Shown in pieces: positions 10,011-23,128 of a stretch of 64,000 bases of DNA. Under the pieces are notes generated by a model. The model searched no databases and was not told the origin of the DNA. It saw only the letters and a program-made list of their open reading frames with translations. The position numbers and the translations under genes are program-made. Position 1 is the stretch's first letter, and each line of letters opens with the position of its first letter. Where the stretch lies: assembly GCF_002086455.1 (NCBI RefSeq), contig NZ_MVHC01000018.1, positions 1-64,000 of the forward strand. Direction: 5' to 3'. The DNA is from Mycolicibacter algericus DSM 45454. GTDB taxonomy: Bacteria; Actinomycetota; Actinomycetes; Mycobacteriales; Mycobacteriaceae.

Positions 10011-10394
10011 TTACCGGCCCGGCGTGGGCGCCGGGGGGCGGGTGACCGACGGCGGAACCTCGCTGGGTCCCGGGCCTTCCGGTCCCGGCGGCGGCCCCAT
10101 CCGGCCGGGGCCGTGGTCGGGACCCTGGCGGGGACCGTCGTGGAAGCCCTTGTCAAACCCCTTGTGGAACCCCTTGTGGAACATCGCGCCGTGATGAGGG
10201 CCGTGGTGGCAGTGGTGCCCGCGCGGGCCGCCCTTGCTGGCCCACACTCCGGCGAAGAAGATCGACGAGACGATGAAGACGACGCCGGCGACGATGGCCA
10301 CCCAGGCGGCGAGCCGATAAACCCAGTACGGCTTCGGCTCGACGGGGCCGGGCGGTGTGGCCGGCGGAGTCGTGGTTTCGGGTGTTTCGCTCAT
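10011..10394 (-). CDS. Pro/Gly- and His-rich single-pass membrane protein (paralogue 2)
   Basis: Function unknown. It has 127 residues with the same layout as the neighbour at 9570: proline-rich N-terminus, one membrane span (about residues 27-50), then a longer His-rich stretch beginning HHCHHGPHHG and followed by the short repeat FHKG-FHKG-FDKG-FHDG, and a Pro/Gly-rich tail. The pair is clearly a tandem duplication. The repeats of Phe/His/Lys/Gly and the HHCHH cluster suggest metal or nucleic-acid binding on one side of the membrane, but this is inference. Start at 10394 rather than 10403 by analogy with the paralogue. Confidence 0.72.
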   Translation of the reverse strand: MSETPETTTPPATPPGPVEPKPYWVYRLAAWVAIVAGVVFIVSSIFFAGVWASKGGPRGHHCHHGPHHGAMFHKGFHKGFDKGFHDGPRQGPDHGPGRMGPPPGPEGPGPSEVPPSVTRPPAPTPGR

Positions 10395-10447
10395 GGTTGA
10401 CATCGTGCGTGGGCAACCACCCTCAACCGCTAGGTGCCGGCTATGCG

Positions 10448-11635
10448 TCAGCTATGAACGATGCCGGCCGACCAGGGCTTGAAGGGGTTGACCGCGAACT
10501 GGATCACCCGATACGGCGCCCGTGCCCACGGCTCGCTGTTGTTCCACTGGCTGATGAACACCCGCAGTTCGTCCAGCGTCGACCCCGGTGAGATGTAGCC
10601 GCCGTACGGCTGGGCCAGCCGGTTGTCGAACGGCGACGGCAGTGTCTCGACCGGCACCGGCGGGTCCGGCCACTCGGCGTGCTGTACCACCGTGGTCACC
10701 GGAGCCGTCCCGAGACCGGTCGGGTCGTAGGCCACCCGCACCTCCATGTTCCCGGTGGTGCCGTTGAAGTAGGACAGCACCGGCTTGCCGTCGATCTGGC
10801 GCAGGCTGAGCTCGCCGATCTGGTCGTTCCACAACGGCGTGGGCTTGTGGCCCCAGCCCGTTCCGGCGGCCCAGCCCTGCCAGGCCGACCGGTCGGTGAA
10901 CTTGTCCGGGGTGACCCGATACAGCGTCACCGACGCGCTGCGGTCGAAGTTGTTGGCCACGACGTACACCCAGCCGGTGACCGAATCCGGTGTCGGAACC
11001 GGATCGTAGTAGCCGCTGATCTGGGACTGACCGAAATCCTGGTAGGAGGCCGCCCGCACCGATCCCGGCACCGTCTGCCAACCCGGTTGCGCCGGATCGG
11101 CTTTCACCAGCCGTGACGTCTGCGGCACCAGCATCTTGGCGGTGGTCACCATCAGGTAGTTGGTGCGGTTGATCGAGACGATCCCGGCCGGCAACTGCGT
11201 GCTGCCGGCCGGCGACGGGTCGGCCAGCAGCGGCCGGTCCACCCCGAGCACGCCGGTATAGCGCACCCCGACGGAGTCGTCGACCGAGTCCGGGTCGAGC
11301 CGCAGCGCGATCGGCGAGTACCAGCCACCGAACCCCACGCCTTGCCCGGCGAAGCTGTCCCCGCAGATCTGCAGCACCGCGCTGGGGAACTCCATGAACT
11401 CGCACAGATCGGTCGCGCCGATGCCGTAATCACCGGTGAGCGTGCCGGTTCCCGCACTCGGGCCGATCCGGACCACCTGCCCTTCGGCCAGCGGCCACAA
11501 CACCGGACGCGGGATCGGCGCCGGCGGTTCGGCGTGGGCGACCAGCGGGCCCGTCAGCAGCGCCGCCACGGCCATACCCGTCGCCGAGCGTGCAATCACC
11601 GCGAGATTCGTTGCGATCTTTCGCAGCCGGTGCAC
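10448..11635 (-). CDS. Secreted DUF4185 protein
   Basis: Exported protein of 395 residues, located as Rv3707c in M. tuberculosis. The N-terminus has a basic region followed by a hydrophobic stretch ending at VAHAEP, a signal peptide with an AHA cleavage site. The remainder looks like a DUF4185 beta-propeller-type domain (GDSFAGQGVG, YWRG-like repeats such as ISGYYDPVPTP, LSYFNGTTG and the C-terminal FISQWNNSEPWARAPYRVIQF). This family is often linked to glycan binding or hydrolysis, but no activity can be claimed. The start is GTG. It is co-directional with asd, 23 bases away. Confidence 0.75.
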   Translation of the reverse strand: MHRLRKIATNLAVIARSATGMAVAALLTGPLVAHAEPPAPIPRPVLWPLAEGQVVRIGPSAGTGTLTGDYGIGATDLCEFMEFPSAVLQICGDSFAGQGVGFGGWYSPIALRLDPDSVDDSVGVRYTGVLGVDRPLLADPSPAGSTQLPAGIVSINRTNYLMVTTAKMLVPQTSRLVKADPAQPGWQTVPGSVRAASYQDFGQSQISGYYDPVPTPDSVTGWVYVVANNFDRSASVTLYRVTPDKFTDRSAWQGWAAGTGWGHKPTPLWNDQIGELSLRQIDGKPVLSYFNGTTGNMEVRVAYDPTGLGTAPVTTVVQHAEWPDPPVPVETLPSPFDNRLAQPYGGYISPGSTLDELRVFISQWNNSEPWARAPYRVIQFAVNPFKPWSAGIVHS

Positions 11636-11658
11636 GTTCGGCGCCCAACGCTGCCGGA

Positions 11659-13977
<2,319 letters not shown>

Positions 13978-14008
13978 TATTGGTCCCTTCCTCGGCTGGG
14001 CTCGTCCC

Positions 14009-14014
14009 AGAATA
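14009..14014 (-). promoter_or_regulatory. Candidate ask-asd -10 element
   Basis: TATTCT on the minus strand fits TANNNT. It would give a leader of about 25 bases containing the GGAAGGGA ribosome-binding site of ask. Confidence 0.45.
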
Positions 14015-14049
14015 GGGGAAGCGGCTTTGGGCGCTGCCGCTGCGCCCGG

Positions 14050-14086
14050 GGCCGTTTTCCGCAACGGCCGTCTGAGCGCGTAAACT
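14050..14086 (+). promoter_or_regulatory. Candidate leu leader promoter with upstream palindrome
   Basis: TAAACT at 14081-14086 is a -10 box seven bases before a GTG. Just upstream, GGCCGTT and AACGGCC (14050-14056 and 14063-14069) form an inverted repeat over the expected -35 region, so it could be an operator. No strong -35 hexamer is seen. Confidence 0.55.
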
Positions 14087-14093
14087 CCACGAT

Positions 14094-14135
14094 GTGCAGC
14101 GGGTGCTCCTTCTCGGACGCCGCGGCGGGGTCTGA
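14094..14135 (+). CDS. leuL: leuA leader peptide with three consecutive Leu codons
   Basis: A 13-residue frame, [13 protein letters not shown], starts with GTG at 14094 and ends with TGA at 14133-14135. Three successive leucine codons (CTC CTT CTC) are the hallmark of a leucine attenuation leader. The GTG is seven bases after a TAAACT -10 box, so the mRNA probably begins at the start codon (leaderless). A strong stem-loop follows four bases after the stop and leuA starts 78 bases later. The assignment is from pattern; the ORF was read directly from the sequence. Confidence 0.75.
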   Translation: MQRVLLLGRRGGV

Positions 14136-16028
<1,893 letters not shown>

Positions 16029-16033
16029 GCCGC

Positions 16034-17023
16034 TCAGAACAGCGAGATCTGCTCGCCGGCCGGGCCGGTGTCGGCGAACTGCTCGACGTCGGTGCCTTGG
16101 ACGACCCCGGTGACGGCGTTCATGAACTGCTCGTCGGAGACCGTCGGCACGCCGAGTTCCCGCGCCAGGTAGCCCTTGCCCTGCTCCGGGCTGTCGTCGT
16201 TGCAGATCACCAGCGAGGTGTTGGCGTCCACGACGTCGCTGTAGGCCAACCCGGCGAACAGGATCCGTTCGACGAGTTCTTCATGGGTGCGGCGGCATTC
16301 CGCCGACAGCGCCACCCGCATGCCCTGCACCAGCGGGCGTCCCCGCACGTAGCGTCCCGGGTTGAGGTAGGCGCACGGCATCCGCGAGGCCAGCGCCTTC
16401 AGCGGCCGCAGTTCGTCGTGGGTGATCCGGCCGTTGGGCCACCGACGCCGGGTCACCGGCCGCACCGGCAGCCACACGTCACGCTCCCGGGCGCGTTGCA
16501 GGGCCGGCTCCAATACGCCGGCCAGCACTCGGGCGTCATCGAGCGCGTCGTGTGCCCTGGTCTGCACCACACCCCAGTGCGCTGCCAGTGTCTGCAACCG
16601 CAGGTTGGCCAGGCCCAGGTCGAGCCGCCGGGTCAACTCCAGGGTGCACATCACCGAGTCGACGGGCAGTTCCGCGCCGGCCATCTCGGCCTCGGCGGCC
16701 AGGAACGTGTAGTCGAATGCCACGTTGTGGGCCACCAGGGTGCGGCCGGCCAGCAGCGCGGCGACCTCGTCGACGACATCGGCGAACTGCGGTTGGCCCG
16801 CCAGCATCTCGGCGGTCAGCCCGTGCACATGGGTGGGGCCCGGGTCGGTGCCCGGATTGACCAGGTGCGACACCGACTTCTCGATTCGCCCGTCGGCGTC
16901 GAGTGCCAGGGCCGCGAGGCTGAGCACCCGGGCCTGCCCGGGCCGGAACCCCGACGTCTCGACGTCGACGACCACCCAGCCGTCGCCGGATTCGCGGGCC
17001 GGGCGCCCCCACAGCGCACTCAT
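16034..17023 (-). CDS. dnaQ: DnaQ-like 3'-5' exonuclease with C-terminal BRCT-like domain
   Basis: DEDDh-type exonuclease, 329 residues, equal in position and length to Rv3711c. VVVDVETSG (Asp20, Glu22), HNVAFDYTFL and HDALDDARV supply the catalytic residues. The C-terminal part (about residues 235-320), with GMRVALS, ILFAGLAYSDVVDANTSLVICND and the closing PTVSDEQFMNAV, resembles a BRCT domain of the kind found in bacterial ligases. In mycobacteria proofreading by the replicase lies in the DnaE1 PHP domain, so this enzyme is probably accessory (established knowledge plus inference). Convergent with leuA, 5 bases apart. The start at 17023 fits the family. Confidence 0.9.
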   Translation of the reverse strand: MSALWGRPARESGDGWVVVDVETSGFRPGQARVLSLAALALDADGRIEKSVSHLVNPGTDPGPTHVHGLTAEMLAGQPQFADVVDEVAALLAGRTLVAHNVAFDYTFLAAEAEMAGAELPVDSVMCTLELTRRLDLGLANLRLQTLAAHWGVVQTRAHDALDDARVLAGVLEPALQRARERDVWLPVRPVTRRRWPNGRITHDELRPLKALASRMPCAYLNPGRYVRGRPLVQGMRVALSAECRRTHEELVERILFAGLAYSDVVDANTSLVICNDDSPEQGKGYLARELGVPTVSDEQFMNAVTGVVQGTDVEQFADTGPAGEQISLF

Positions 17024-17098
17024 GCCATGAGAATGGCACGCCGGGGTGAGCGATAGCGGTCGGCGAGGGCCCGTGTCGTCCCAATTTAGACTCACCGG

Positions 17099-18325
17099 GT
17101 GATCACCGCCCGTGGACGCCTCGCGCTGGCCGCCGGAGCGAGCGCCCGGTGGGCGTCTCGCATCACCGGCCGCGGCGCCGGCGCGATGATCGGCGGCCTG
17201 GTCGCGATGACGCTGGACCGCTCGATCCTGGGTCAGCTCGGCACCGGGCGGCGCAGCGTCGTCGTCACCGGCACCAACGGCAAGTCGACCACCACGCGGA
17301 TGATCGCGGCCGCGCTGCGCGACCTGGGCCCGGTGGCCACCAACGCCGAGGGCGCCAACATGGACGCCGGGCTGGTGGCGGCGCTGGCCGCCGACCGCAC
17401 CGCCGAGCTGGCCGCACTCGAGGTCGACGAGATGCATGTGCCGCATGTGGCCGACGCGGTGTCGCCGACGGTGGTGGTGTTGCTGAACCTGTCGCGCGAC
17501 CAGCTGGACCGGGTCGGGGAGATCAACGCGGTGGAACGCGCCCTGCGCACCGGCCTGGCCCGGCATCCGCAGACGATCGTGGTCGCCAACTGCGACGACA
17601 TCCTGATGACCTCGGCCGCCTACGACTGTCCCGACGTGGTGTGGGTCGCCGCCGGCGGCGGCTGGGCGGGCGATTCGGTCAGCTGCCCGCGCAGCGGCGA
17701 GGTGATCGACCGACGCGACGACCACTGGTCCTCCACCGGATGCGACTTCGCCCGGCCCGCCCCGCAGTGGTGGTTCGACGACGACTCGCTGTACGGGCCC
17801 GACGGACTGGTGCTGCCGATGCGGCTCGCCCTGCCCGGCACCGTCAACCGTGGCAACGCCGCCCAGGCCGTCGCCGCCGCGGTCGCCTTGGGCGCCGACC
17901 CCGTCAAGGCCGTGGCCGCGGTCTCCTCGGTCGACGAGGTGGCCGGGCGCTACAAGTCGGTGCAGGTCGGCCAGCACACGGTGCGCATGCTGCTGGCCAA
18001 GAACCCGGCCGGCTGGCAGGAGGCCCTGTCGATGGTCGACCACCACGCCGCCGGGGTGGTGATCGCTGTCAACGGGCAGGTGCCCGACGGCGAGGACCTG
18101 TCCTGGCTGTGGGATGTCCGGTTCGAACACTTCGAGGGTGTCCACGTGGTGGCGGCCGGCGAGCGCGGCACCGACCTGGCGGTGCGACTCGGCTACGCCG
18201 GTGTGCAACACACCCTGGTGCACGACACCCTCGCCGCGATCGCCTCCTGCCCGCCCGGGCCGGTCGAGGTGGTCGCCAACTACACCGCGTTCCTGCAGCT
18301 GCAGCGGAGGTTAGACCGTGGCTGA
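17099..18325 (+). CDS. murT: Lipid II isoglutaminyl synthase, MurT subunit
   Basis: Mur-ligase-like subunit that, with GatD, amidates the D-glutamate of lipid II. The 408 residues show the P-loop VVVTGTNGKSTTTRMIAAAL, the LNLSRDQLDRVGE segment typical of MurT, and a C-terminal DUF1727 region. The zinc-ribbon insertion is degenerate: CPRSG and GCDF keep only single cysteines of each pair. The GTG start lies six bases after TAGACT (17087-17092), so the mRNA is probably leaderless. It overlaps gatD by 8 bases. Confidence 0.94.
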   Translation: MITARGRLALAAGASARWASRITGRGAGAMIGGLVAMTLDRSILGQLGTGRRSVVVTGTNGKSTTTRMIAAALRDLGPVATNAEGANMDAGLVAALAADRTAELAALEVDEMHVPHVADAVSPTVVVLLNLSRDQLDRVGEINAVERALRTGLARHPQTIVVANCDDILMTSAAYDCPDVVWVAAGGGWAGDSVSCPRSGEVIDRRDDHWSSTGCDFARPAPQWWFDDDSLYGPDGLVLPMRLALPGTVNRGNAAQAVAAAVALGADPVKAVAAVSSVDEVAGRYKSVQVGQHTVRMLLAKNPAGWQEALSMVDHHAAGVVIAVNGQVPDGEDLSWLWDVRFEHFEGVHVVAAGERGTDLAVRLGYAGVQHTLVHDTLAAIASCPPGPVEVVANYTAFLQLQRRLDRG

Positions 18326-19031
18326 TCCGGTGCGGATCGGGTTGGTGCTGCCCGACGTGATGGGCACCTACGGCGACAGCGGCAACGCGGTGGTGCTGCG
18401 ACAGCGGCTGGCGCTGCGCGGTATCGCCGCCGAGATCGTCGAGATCACCCTGGCCGACCCGGTCCCGGAGTCACTGGACCTCTACACCCTCGGCGGCGCC
18501 GAGGACTACGCGCAGCGGCTGGCCACCCGGCACCTGATCCGGTATCCGGGCCTGCAGCGCGCCGCCGAACGCGGCGCACCGGTGCTGGCGATCTGCGCAG
18601 CGGTCCAGGTGCTCGGGGCCTGGTATGAGACCTCGGCCGGCGAACGCGTCGACGGCGTCGGCATGCTGGATGTGACCACCGCACCGCAGCAGACGCGCAC
18701 TATCGGCGAGGTGGTCGGGGACCCGCTGCTGGCGGGCCTGACACAACCCTTGACCGGCTTTGAGAACCACCGCGGCGGCACCGTGCTGGGTCCGGCCGCA
18801 TCGCCGTTGAGCAAGGTGACCAAGGGCGCCGGCAACCGGGCCGGCGACGGATTCGACGGTGCGGTGCAGGGCAGCGTCGTGGCCACCTACCTGCACGGGC
18901 CGTGTCTGGCCCGCAATCCGGAACTGGCCGACGTGCTGCTGTCGAAGGTGGTCGGCGAGCTGGCGCCGCTGGAGCTGCCCGAGGTGGAGATGCTGCGCGC
19001 CGAAAGACTGGGCGCGCCCCGGCGAGCCTGA
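18318..19031 (+). CDS. gatD: Lipid II isoglutaminyl synthase, glutamine amidotransferase GatD
   Basis: Supplies ammonia from glutamine for the MurT reaction. It has 237 residues and a class I glutamine-amidotransferase-like fold. The catalytic Cys93 sits in LAICAAVQVLG, the conserved Arg/Gly substrate region follows, and the His is in VVATYLHGPCLARNP. The early LPDVMGTYGDSGNA motif is characteristic of GatD/CobQ-like proteins. GTG start overlapping murT, so translation is coupled. The product amide is needed for efficient peptidoglycan cross-linking in related bacteria. Confidence 0.94.
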   Translation: MADPVRIGLVLPDVMGTYGDSGNAVVLRQRLALRGIAAEIVEITLADPVPESLDLYTLGGAEDYAQRLATRHLIRYPGLQRAAERGAPVLAICAAVQVLGAWYETSAGERVDGVGMLDVTTAPQQTRTIGEVVGDPLLAGLTQPLTGFENHRGGTVLGPAASPLSKVTKGAGNRAGDGFDGAVQGSVVATYLHGPCLARNPELADVLLSKVVGELAPLELPEVEMLRAERLGAPRRA

Positions 19032-19045
19032 CTACGTTTGCGACC

Positions 19046-20317
19046 ATGACCGATCCGAGCACCGTCGCCGAGGCCGCGATCGGAATCTCACAGCGGCTCT
19101 ACGATCACCTGACCGAAACCACCCAGGTGATCGAGGATCTGATCGCCAAGGAGTCGCCGGACCTGATCACGGATTCGTCGCTGCTGCAGCTGTTGCACGA
19201 AACCGTGGCGGCCAACGTCGACACGTACTTCTCGGCGATCCGCCACAACATCCCGGTGGCCGAAATCGCTGCGCCGGCGGTCGCGCTCGAGCACGCACGG
19301 CGGCTAGCGCAACGCGGGGTCCCGATGAACGCGTTGGTGCGGGGCTACCGGTTGGGCCACTCGATGGCGTTGCGGGTGGTGCTGGAGGAGATCCGTTCCG
19401 CCGAGCTGGATCCCGACCTTCGTCTAGACGTGCTCTCGGAGATGTCGACGCTGATGTTCGGCTACATCGACGAGATGTCGCAACAGGTGTCCGCCGTCTA
19501 CCAGGCCGAACGCGAACGCTGGCTGGAGAGCCGAAACGCGGTGCGCGCGTTGCGGGTCCGTGAGATCCTCGCCGACGAGGGCCTGGACGTCGATGCCATG
19601 ACCACCGCGATCCGCTATCCGCTGCGGCGAACCCATGTCGCGCTGATCGTCTGGTACCCGGAGTCAGCCGGCGACAAGCTCGCAGCCGCCGAGGGTTTCA
19701 TCAAGCAACTCGCCGAATCTGTTGCCGGACAAGGCGCACCGCTGTTCATCCCGGCCGATAGCACCACCGGCTGGGCCTGGATTCCGTTGGCGTCGAACGC
19801 CGGGCACGACGCGGTGGAACAGATCCGCGGCTGCGCGCAGACCGCGTCCGGCGAGCCCTGGGTGGCGATCGGTGATCCGCTGCCCGGCGTCGAGGGTTTC
19901 CGCCGGTCTCACCAGCAGGCGCTGGCCGTCCACACCCTGGCGGTGGCCTCCGGTGTCACCCGGGTCAGCGCGGCAGCCGATCCGGGGCTGTCGGCGGCGG
20001 CACTGCTCGGCGGCGACAACGTGGCCGCCGCACGGGCCTGGGTCGGTGAGGTGCTCGGCCCGCTGGCCCGTGCCACCGACGGCGACGAGCGACTCCGCGA
20101 CACGCTGCGGGTGTTCCTGCGGGCCGGTTCCAGCTTCAAGGCGGCCGGCGAGCAGCTGCACTTCCACGTCAACACGATGAAGTACCGCGTCCAGCGTGCG
20201 ATCGAACGTCGGGGCCGCCCGATCGCCGAGGACCGGCTCGACGTCGAGATCGCGCTGCTGCTCTGTCAGTGGTACGGCGCCGCCGTGTTGTCCCCGTTGT
20301 CTCCTGGAGACGAATAA
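19046..20317 (+). CDS. PucR/CdaR-family transcriptional regulator
   Basis: Helix-turn-helix activator-type regulator of 423 residues. The N-terminal RsbRD-like helical region (LTETTQVIEDLI, LEHARRLAQRGVPMNALVRGYRLGH) is followed by a GGDEF-like middle section and a C-terminal HTH_30 domain (DTLRVFLRAGSSFKAAGEQLHFHVNTMKYRVQRA). The reading frame is open farther upstream, but the ATG at 19046 lies seven bases after TACGTT (19033-19038), an arrangement for a leaderless mRNA. It stands directly before the alkB operon on the same strand, 63 bases away, so control of alkane genes is a reasonable guess. Effector unknown. Confidence 0.85.
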   Translation: MTDPSTVAEAAIGISQRLYDHLTETTQVIEDLIAKESPDLITDSSLLQLLHETVAANVDTYFSAIRHNIPVAEIAAPAVALEHARRLAQRGVPMNALVRGYRLGHSMALRVVLEEIRSAELDPDLRLDVLSEMSTLMFGYIDEMSQQVSAVYQAERERWLESRNAVRALRVREILADEGLDVDAMTTAIRYPLRRTHVALIVWYPESAGDKLAAAEGFIKQLAESVAGQGAPLFIPADSTTGWAWIPLASNAGHDAVEQIRGCAQTASGEPWVAIGDPLPGVEGFRRSHQQALAVHTLAVASGVTRVSAAADPGLSAAALLGGDNVAAARAWVGEVLGPLARATDGDERLRDTLRVFLRAGSSFKAAGEQLHFHVNTMKYRVQRAIERRGRPIAEDRLDVEIALLLCQWYGAAVLSPLSPGDE

Positions 20318-20380
20318 CCCGCCGAATTCCGGTTTCGCGGGACGAGCGACGAGGCGGCGCGGCTACCTAACGTCGGCGAC

Positions 20381-21613
20381 ATGAATACCGAACTGAGTGA
20401 CAAGCCAAAGATCTGGCACGACAAGAAGCGGCACCTGTGGCTGCTGGGCCTGTTCGTGCCCACCATGATGTTCCTGATGCTGCCGCTGGTGTGGGCGATG
20501 AACCAAGCCGGCTGGCAGACCGCGTCGCAGCTGCCGTTCTACATCGGGCCGATCCTGCTCTATGTGATCCTGCCGGTGCTGGACCTGGCCGTCGGGGCCG
20601 ACGGGCAGAATCCGCCCGATGAGGTGATGGCCGCGCTGGAGAACGACAAGTACTACCGGTATGCGACCTACGCCTACATCCCGTTCCAGTACGCTAGCGC
20701 CGTCCTGGGCGCCTACCTGTTCACCGCGTCGGACCTGGGCTGGCTCGGCTTCGACGGGTCGCTGGGCTGGCTGGGCAAGATCGGTGTGGCGATGTCGGCG
20801 GCGACGGTAGCCGGGGTGGGCATCAACACCGCCCACGAACTGGGTCACAAGCGGGAGTCGCTGGAGCGTTGGCTGGCCAAGATCACCCTGGCGCAGGTCT
20901 GCTACGGGCACTTCTACGTCGAGCACAACCGCGGCCACCACGTGCGGGTCGCCACCCCCGAAGACCCGGCGTCAGCCCGCTTCGGCGAGACGTTTTGGGA
21001 GTTCCTGCCGCGCAGCACCTGGGGCGGCATCCGCTCGGCGTGGGAGCTGGAGGCGGCGCGGGTCCGCCGGACCGGCAAGAACCCCTGGAACCCGCGGACC
21101 TGGCCGGGCAACGACGTGATCAATGCGCTGGCGATGTCGCTGCTGTTCTGGGGCGTGATGATCGCGGTGTTCGGTGTCGCACTGATCCCGTACGTGCTGA
21201 TCAACGCCTTCTACGGCTCGTCGCTGCTGGAGTCGGTGAACTACCTGGAGCACTACGGGCTGGTGCGCCAGAAGCAGCCCAGCGGCCGCTACGAGCGCTG
21301 CACCCCGCAGCACAGCTGGAACTCCGACCACATGGTCACCAACCTGTTCCTGTACCACCTGCAGCGCCACAGCGATCACCACGCCAACCCGACCCGGCGC
21401 TACCAGACGCTGCGCAGCTTCGACGACTCGCCGAACCTGCCGGCCGGCTACGGGGCGCTCATCGGGGTGACCTACTTCCCGCCGGTGTGGCGCAAGCTGA
21501 TGGACCACCGGGTGCTGGCGCACTACGCCGGCGACATCACCCGGGCCAACATCTCGCCGCGCCGCCGGGAGAAGATCCTGGCCCGCTACGGGGCAGCGGC
21601 GGTGAACGCCTGA
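20381..21613 (+). CDS. alkB: Alkane 1-monooxygenase
   Basis: Integral-membrane di-iron enzyme that hydroxylates the terminal carbon of medium- to long-chain n-alkanes, taking electrons from rubredoxin. The 410 residues include several membrane spans and all histidine boxes: HELGH, EHNRGHH and LQRHSDHH, with the additional NYLEHYG typical of AlkB. It starts with ATG at 20381, seven bases after TAACGT (20368-20373), so it is probably leaderless. Rubredoxin genes follow with overlap (TGATG). In M. tuberculosis alkB lies elsewhere, so this place between gatD and an Rv3714c-like gene differs. Confidence 0.97.
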   Translation: MNTELSDKPKIWHDKKRHLWLLGLFVPTMMFLMLPLVWAMNQAGWQTASQLPFYIGPILLYVILPVLDLAVGADGQNPPDEVMAALENDKYYRYATYAYIPFQYASAVLGAYLFTASDLGWLGFDGSLGWLGKIGVAMSAATVAGVGINTAHELGHKRESLERWLAKITLAQVCYGHFYVEHNRGHHVRVATPEDPASARFGETFWEFLPRSTWGGIRSAWELEAARVRRTGKNPWNPRTWPGNDVINALAMSLLFWGVMIAVFGVALIPYVLINAFYGSSLLESVNYLEHYGLVRQKQPSGRYERCTPQHSWNSDHMVTNLFLYHLQRHSDHHANPTRRYQTLRSFDDSPNLPAGYGALIGVTYFPPVWRKLMDHRVLAHYAGDITRANISPRRREKILARYGAAAVNA

Positions 21614-21786
21614 TGGCCGGCTACGGCTGCCCGGGCTGCGGCTACGTCTACGACGAAGGTGTCGGCGCGCCGCGCGAAGGCTTCCCGGCCGGGACGGCGT
21701 GGGCGCAGATCCCCGACGACTGGACCTGCCCGGACTGTGCGGTCCGCGAAAAGCTCGATTTCGAACCGATGGGAGTGAACTCATGA
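21613..21786 (+). CDS. rubA: Rubredoxin (first of two)
   Basis: Electron carrier to AlkB. 57 residues with the two iron-binding knuckles CPGCG and CPDC and the conserved Tyr/Trp/Phe core ([19 protein letters not shown]). It overlaps alkB by one base and the next rubredoxin by four (ATGA), so all are co-translated. AlkG-type rubredoxins come in two classes; it is probably the one that accepts electrons directly for alkane hydroxylation, but the class is not assigned with certainty here. Confidence 0.92.
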   Translation: MAGYGCPGCGYVYDEGVGAPREGFPAGTAWAQIPDDWTCPDCAVREKLDFEPMGVNS

Positions 21787-21965
21787 ACGACTACAAACTA
21801 TTCCGGTGCCTGCAGTGCGGCTTCGAGTACGACGAAGCGCTGGGCTGGCCGGAGGACGGCATCGACCCCGGCACCCGCTGGGCCGACATCCCCGAGGACT
21901 GGAGCTGCCCGGACTGCGGCGCGGCGAAGGCCGACTTCGAGATGGTGGAGGTGGCGCGGCCGTGA
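21783..21965 (+). CDS. rubB: Rubredoxin (second of two)
   Basis: 60-residue rubredoxin with CLQCGF and CPDCG iron knuckles and the WADIPEDW core. Starts with ATG overlapping the first rubredoxin stop and ends in a GTGA overlap with the reductase gene. The knuckle sequences differ from those of the neighbour, so the two are not recent copies and may serve different partners. Confidence 0.92.
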   Translation: MNDYKLFRCLQCGFEYDEALGWPEDGIDPGTRWADIPEDWSCPDCGAAKADFEMVEVARP

Positions 21966-23128
21966 CCGGGGTGCTCATCATCGGTGGCGGGCTGGCCGCG
22001 GTCCGCACCGCCGAACAACTCCGCCGCAACGACTACACCGAGCCGATCACCATCGTCGGCGCCGAGACCCACCTGCCGTACGACCGCCCGCCGTTATCCA
22101 AGCAGCTGCTGCGCGGCGAGGTCGACGATGTGGCCCTCAAACCGGCGAGTTTCTACGAACAGCACCGCATCGGGTTGCGGCTGGGCTGCGCGGCCCGCAC
22201 CGTCGACGTGGCGGCCCACACCGTGACACTGGCCGACGGAGATGTGCTGGGCTACCACCAGCTGGTGATCGCCACCGGCCTGGTGCCCAACCGCATCGGG
22301 GTCGGCGACCTGGACGGCGTCTTCGTACTGCGATCGCTCGATGACGCTCGGGCGCTGCGCCGGCGGGCGGCCAGTGCGCGCCGCGCCGTGGTGATCGGGG
22401 CGGGCTTCATCGGCTGCGAGGTCTCGGCCAGCCTGCGCGGCGCCGGTGTGCAGGTGGTGCTGGTGGAGCCGCAGCCCACCCCGCTGGCCGCCGTGCTGGG
22501 CGAGCAGGTGGGCGCGTTGATCACCCGGCTGCACCGCGACGAGGGCGTCGACGTGCGCACCGGTGTGAAGGTGGACTCGGTCTCCGGGTCCGAGGGCGTG
22601 GAGTCGGTGACGCTGTCCGACGGTTCGGTGATCCCGGCCGATCTGGTGGTCGTCGGGGTCGGATCACGGCCCGCCTGCGATTGGCTGACCGGCAGCGAAA
22701 TCGCGGTGGCCGACGGCATCGGCTGCGACGAGGCCGGCCGTACCAGCGCCCCGGATGTGTGGGCGATCGGCGACGTGGCATCGTGGCGGGACTTGTCGGG
22801 AGCGCAGGCGCGCGTCGAGCATTGGAGCAACGTCGCCGAGCAGGCGAAGACCATGGTGTCGGCGATGCTGGGTTCGGCGGTGCCCCGAGCGGGAGTGCCC
22901 TACTTCTGGAGCGACCAGTACGACGTCAAGATCCAGTGCCTGGGCCACCCGCGGACCGGCGACACGGTGCACCTGACCGAGGATGACGGCCGACGGTTCG
23001 TCGCCTATTACGAGCGTGACGGAGTGCTCGTCGGCGTGGTCGGGGCGGGCATCCCGGAGGTGGTGCGGACCGCTCGCGGGAAGATCGCCGCCGGGGCAGC
23101 GATCACCGAGGTGCTGCAGCCGGCTTAG
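21962..23128 (+). CDS. Rubredoxin reductase (FAD, NAD(P)H-dependent)
   Basis: Reduces rubredoxin for the alkane hydroxylase. 388 residues with two dinucleotide-binding motifs: [17 protein letters not shown] for FAD at the N-terminus and [16 protein letters not shown] for NAD(P)H in the middle, plus the VWAIGDVA flavin motif. It begins with GTG at 21962 overlapping the rubredoxin stop, and this start places the FAD motif at residue 5, as expected. Last gene of the alkB operon; the gene on the other strand overlaps its final four bases. Could equally be a ferredoxin reductase by family, but context settles the partner. Confidence 0.93.
   Translation: MTGVLIIGGGLAAVRTAEQLRRNDYTEPITIVGAETHLPYDRPPLSKQLLRGEVDDVALKPASFYEQHRIGLRLGCAARTVDVAAHTVTLADGDVLGYHQLVIATGLVPNRIGVGDLDGVFVLRSLDDARALRRRAASARRAVVIGAGFIGCEVSASLRGAGVQVVLVEPQPTPLAAVLGEQVGALITRLHRDEGVDVRTGVKVDSVSGSEGVESVTLSDGSVIPADLVVVGVGSRPACDWLTGSEIAVADGIGCDEAGRTSAPDVWAIGDVASWRDLSGAQARVEHWSNVAEQAKTMVSAMLGSAVPRAGVPYFWSDQYDVKIQCLGHPRTGDTVHLTEDDGRRFVAYYERDGVLVGVVGAGIPEVVRTARGKIAAGAAITEVLQPA

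Noticed and set aside
8430..10400. Long plus-strand frame of 656 codons opposite the catalase and small membrane genes
   Set aside because: High-GC antisense frame; the minus-strand genes have full motifs and the antisense product has none.
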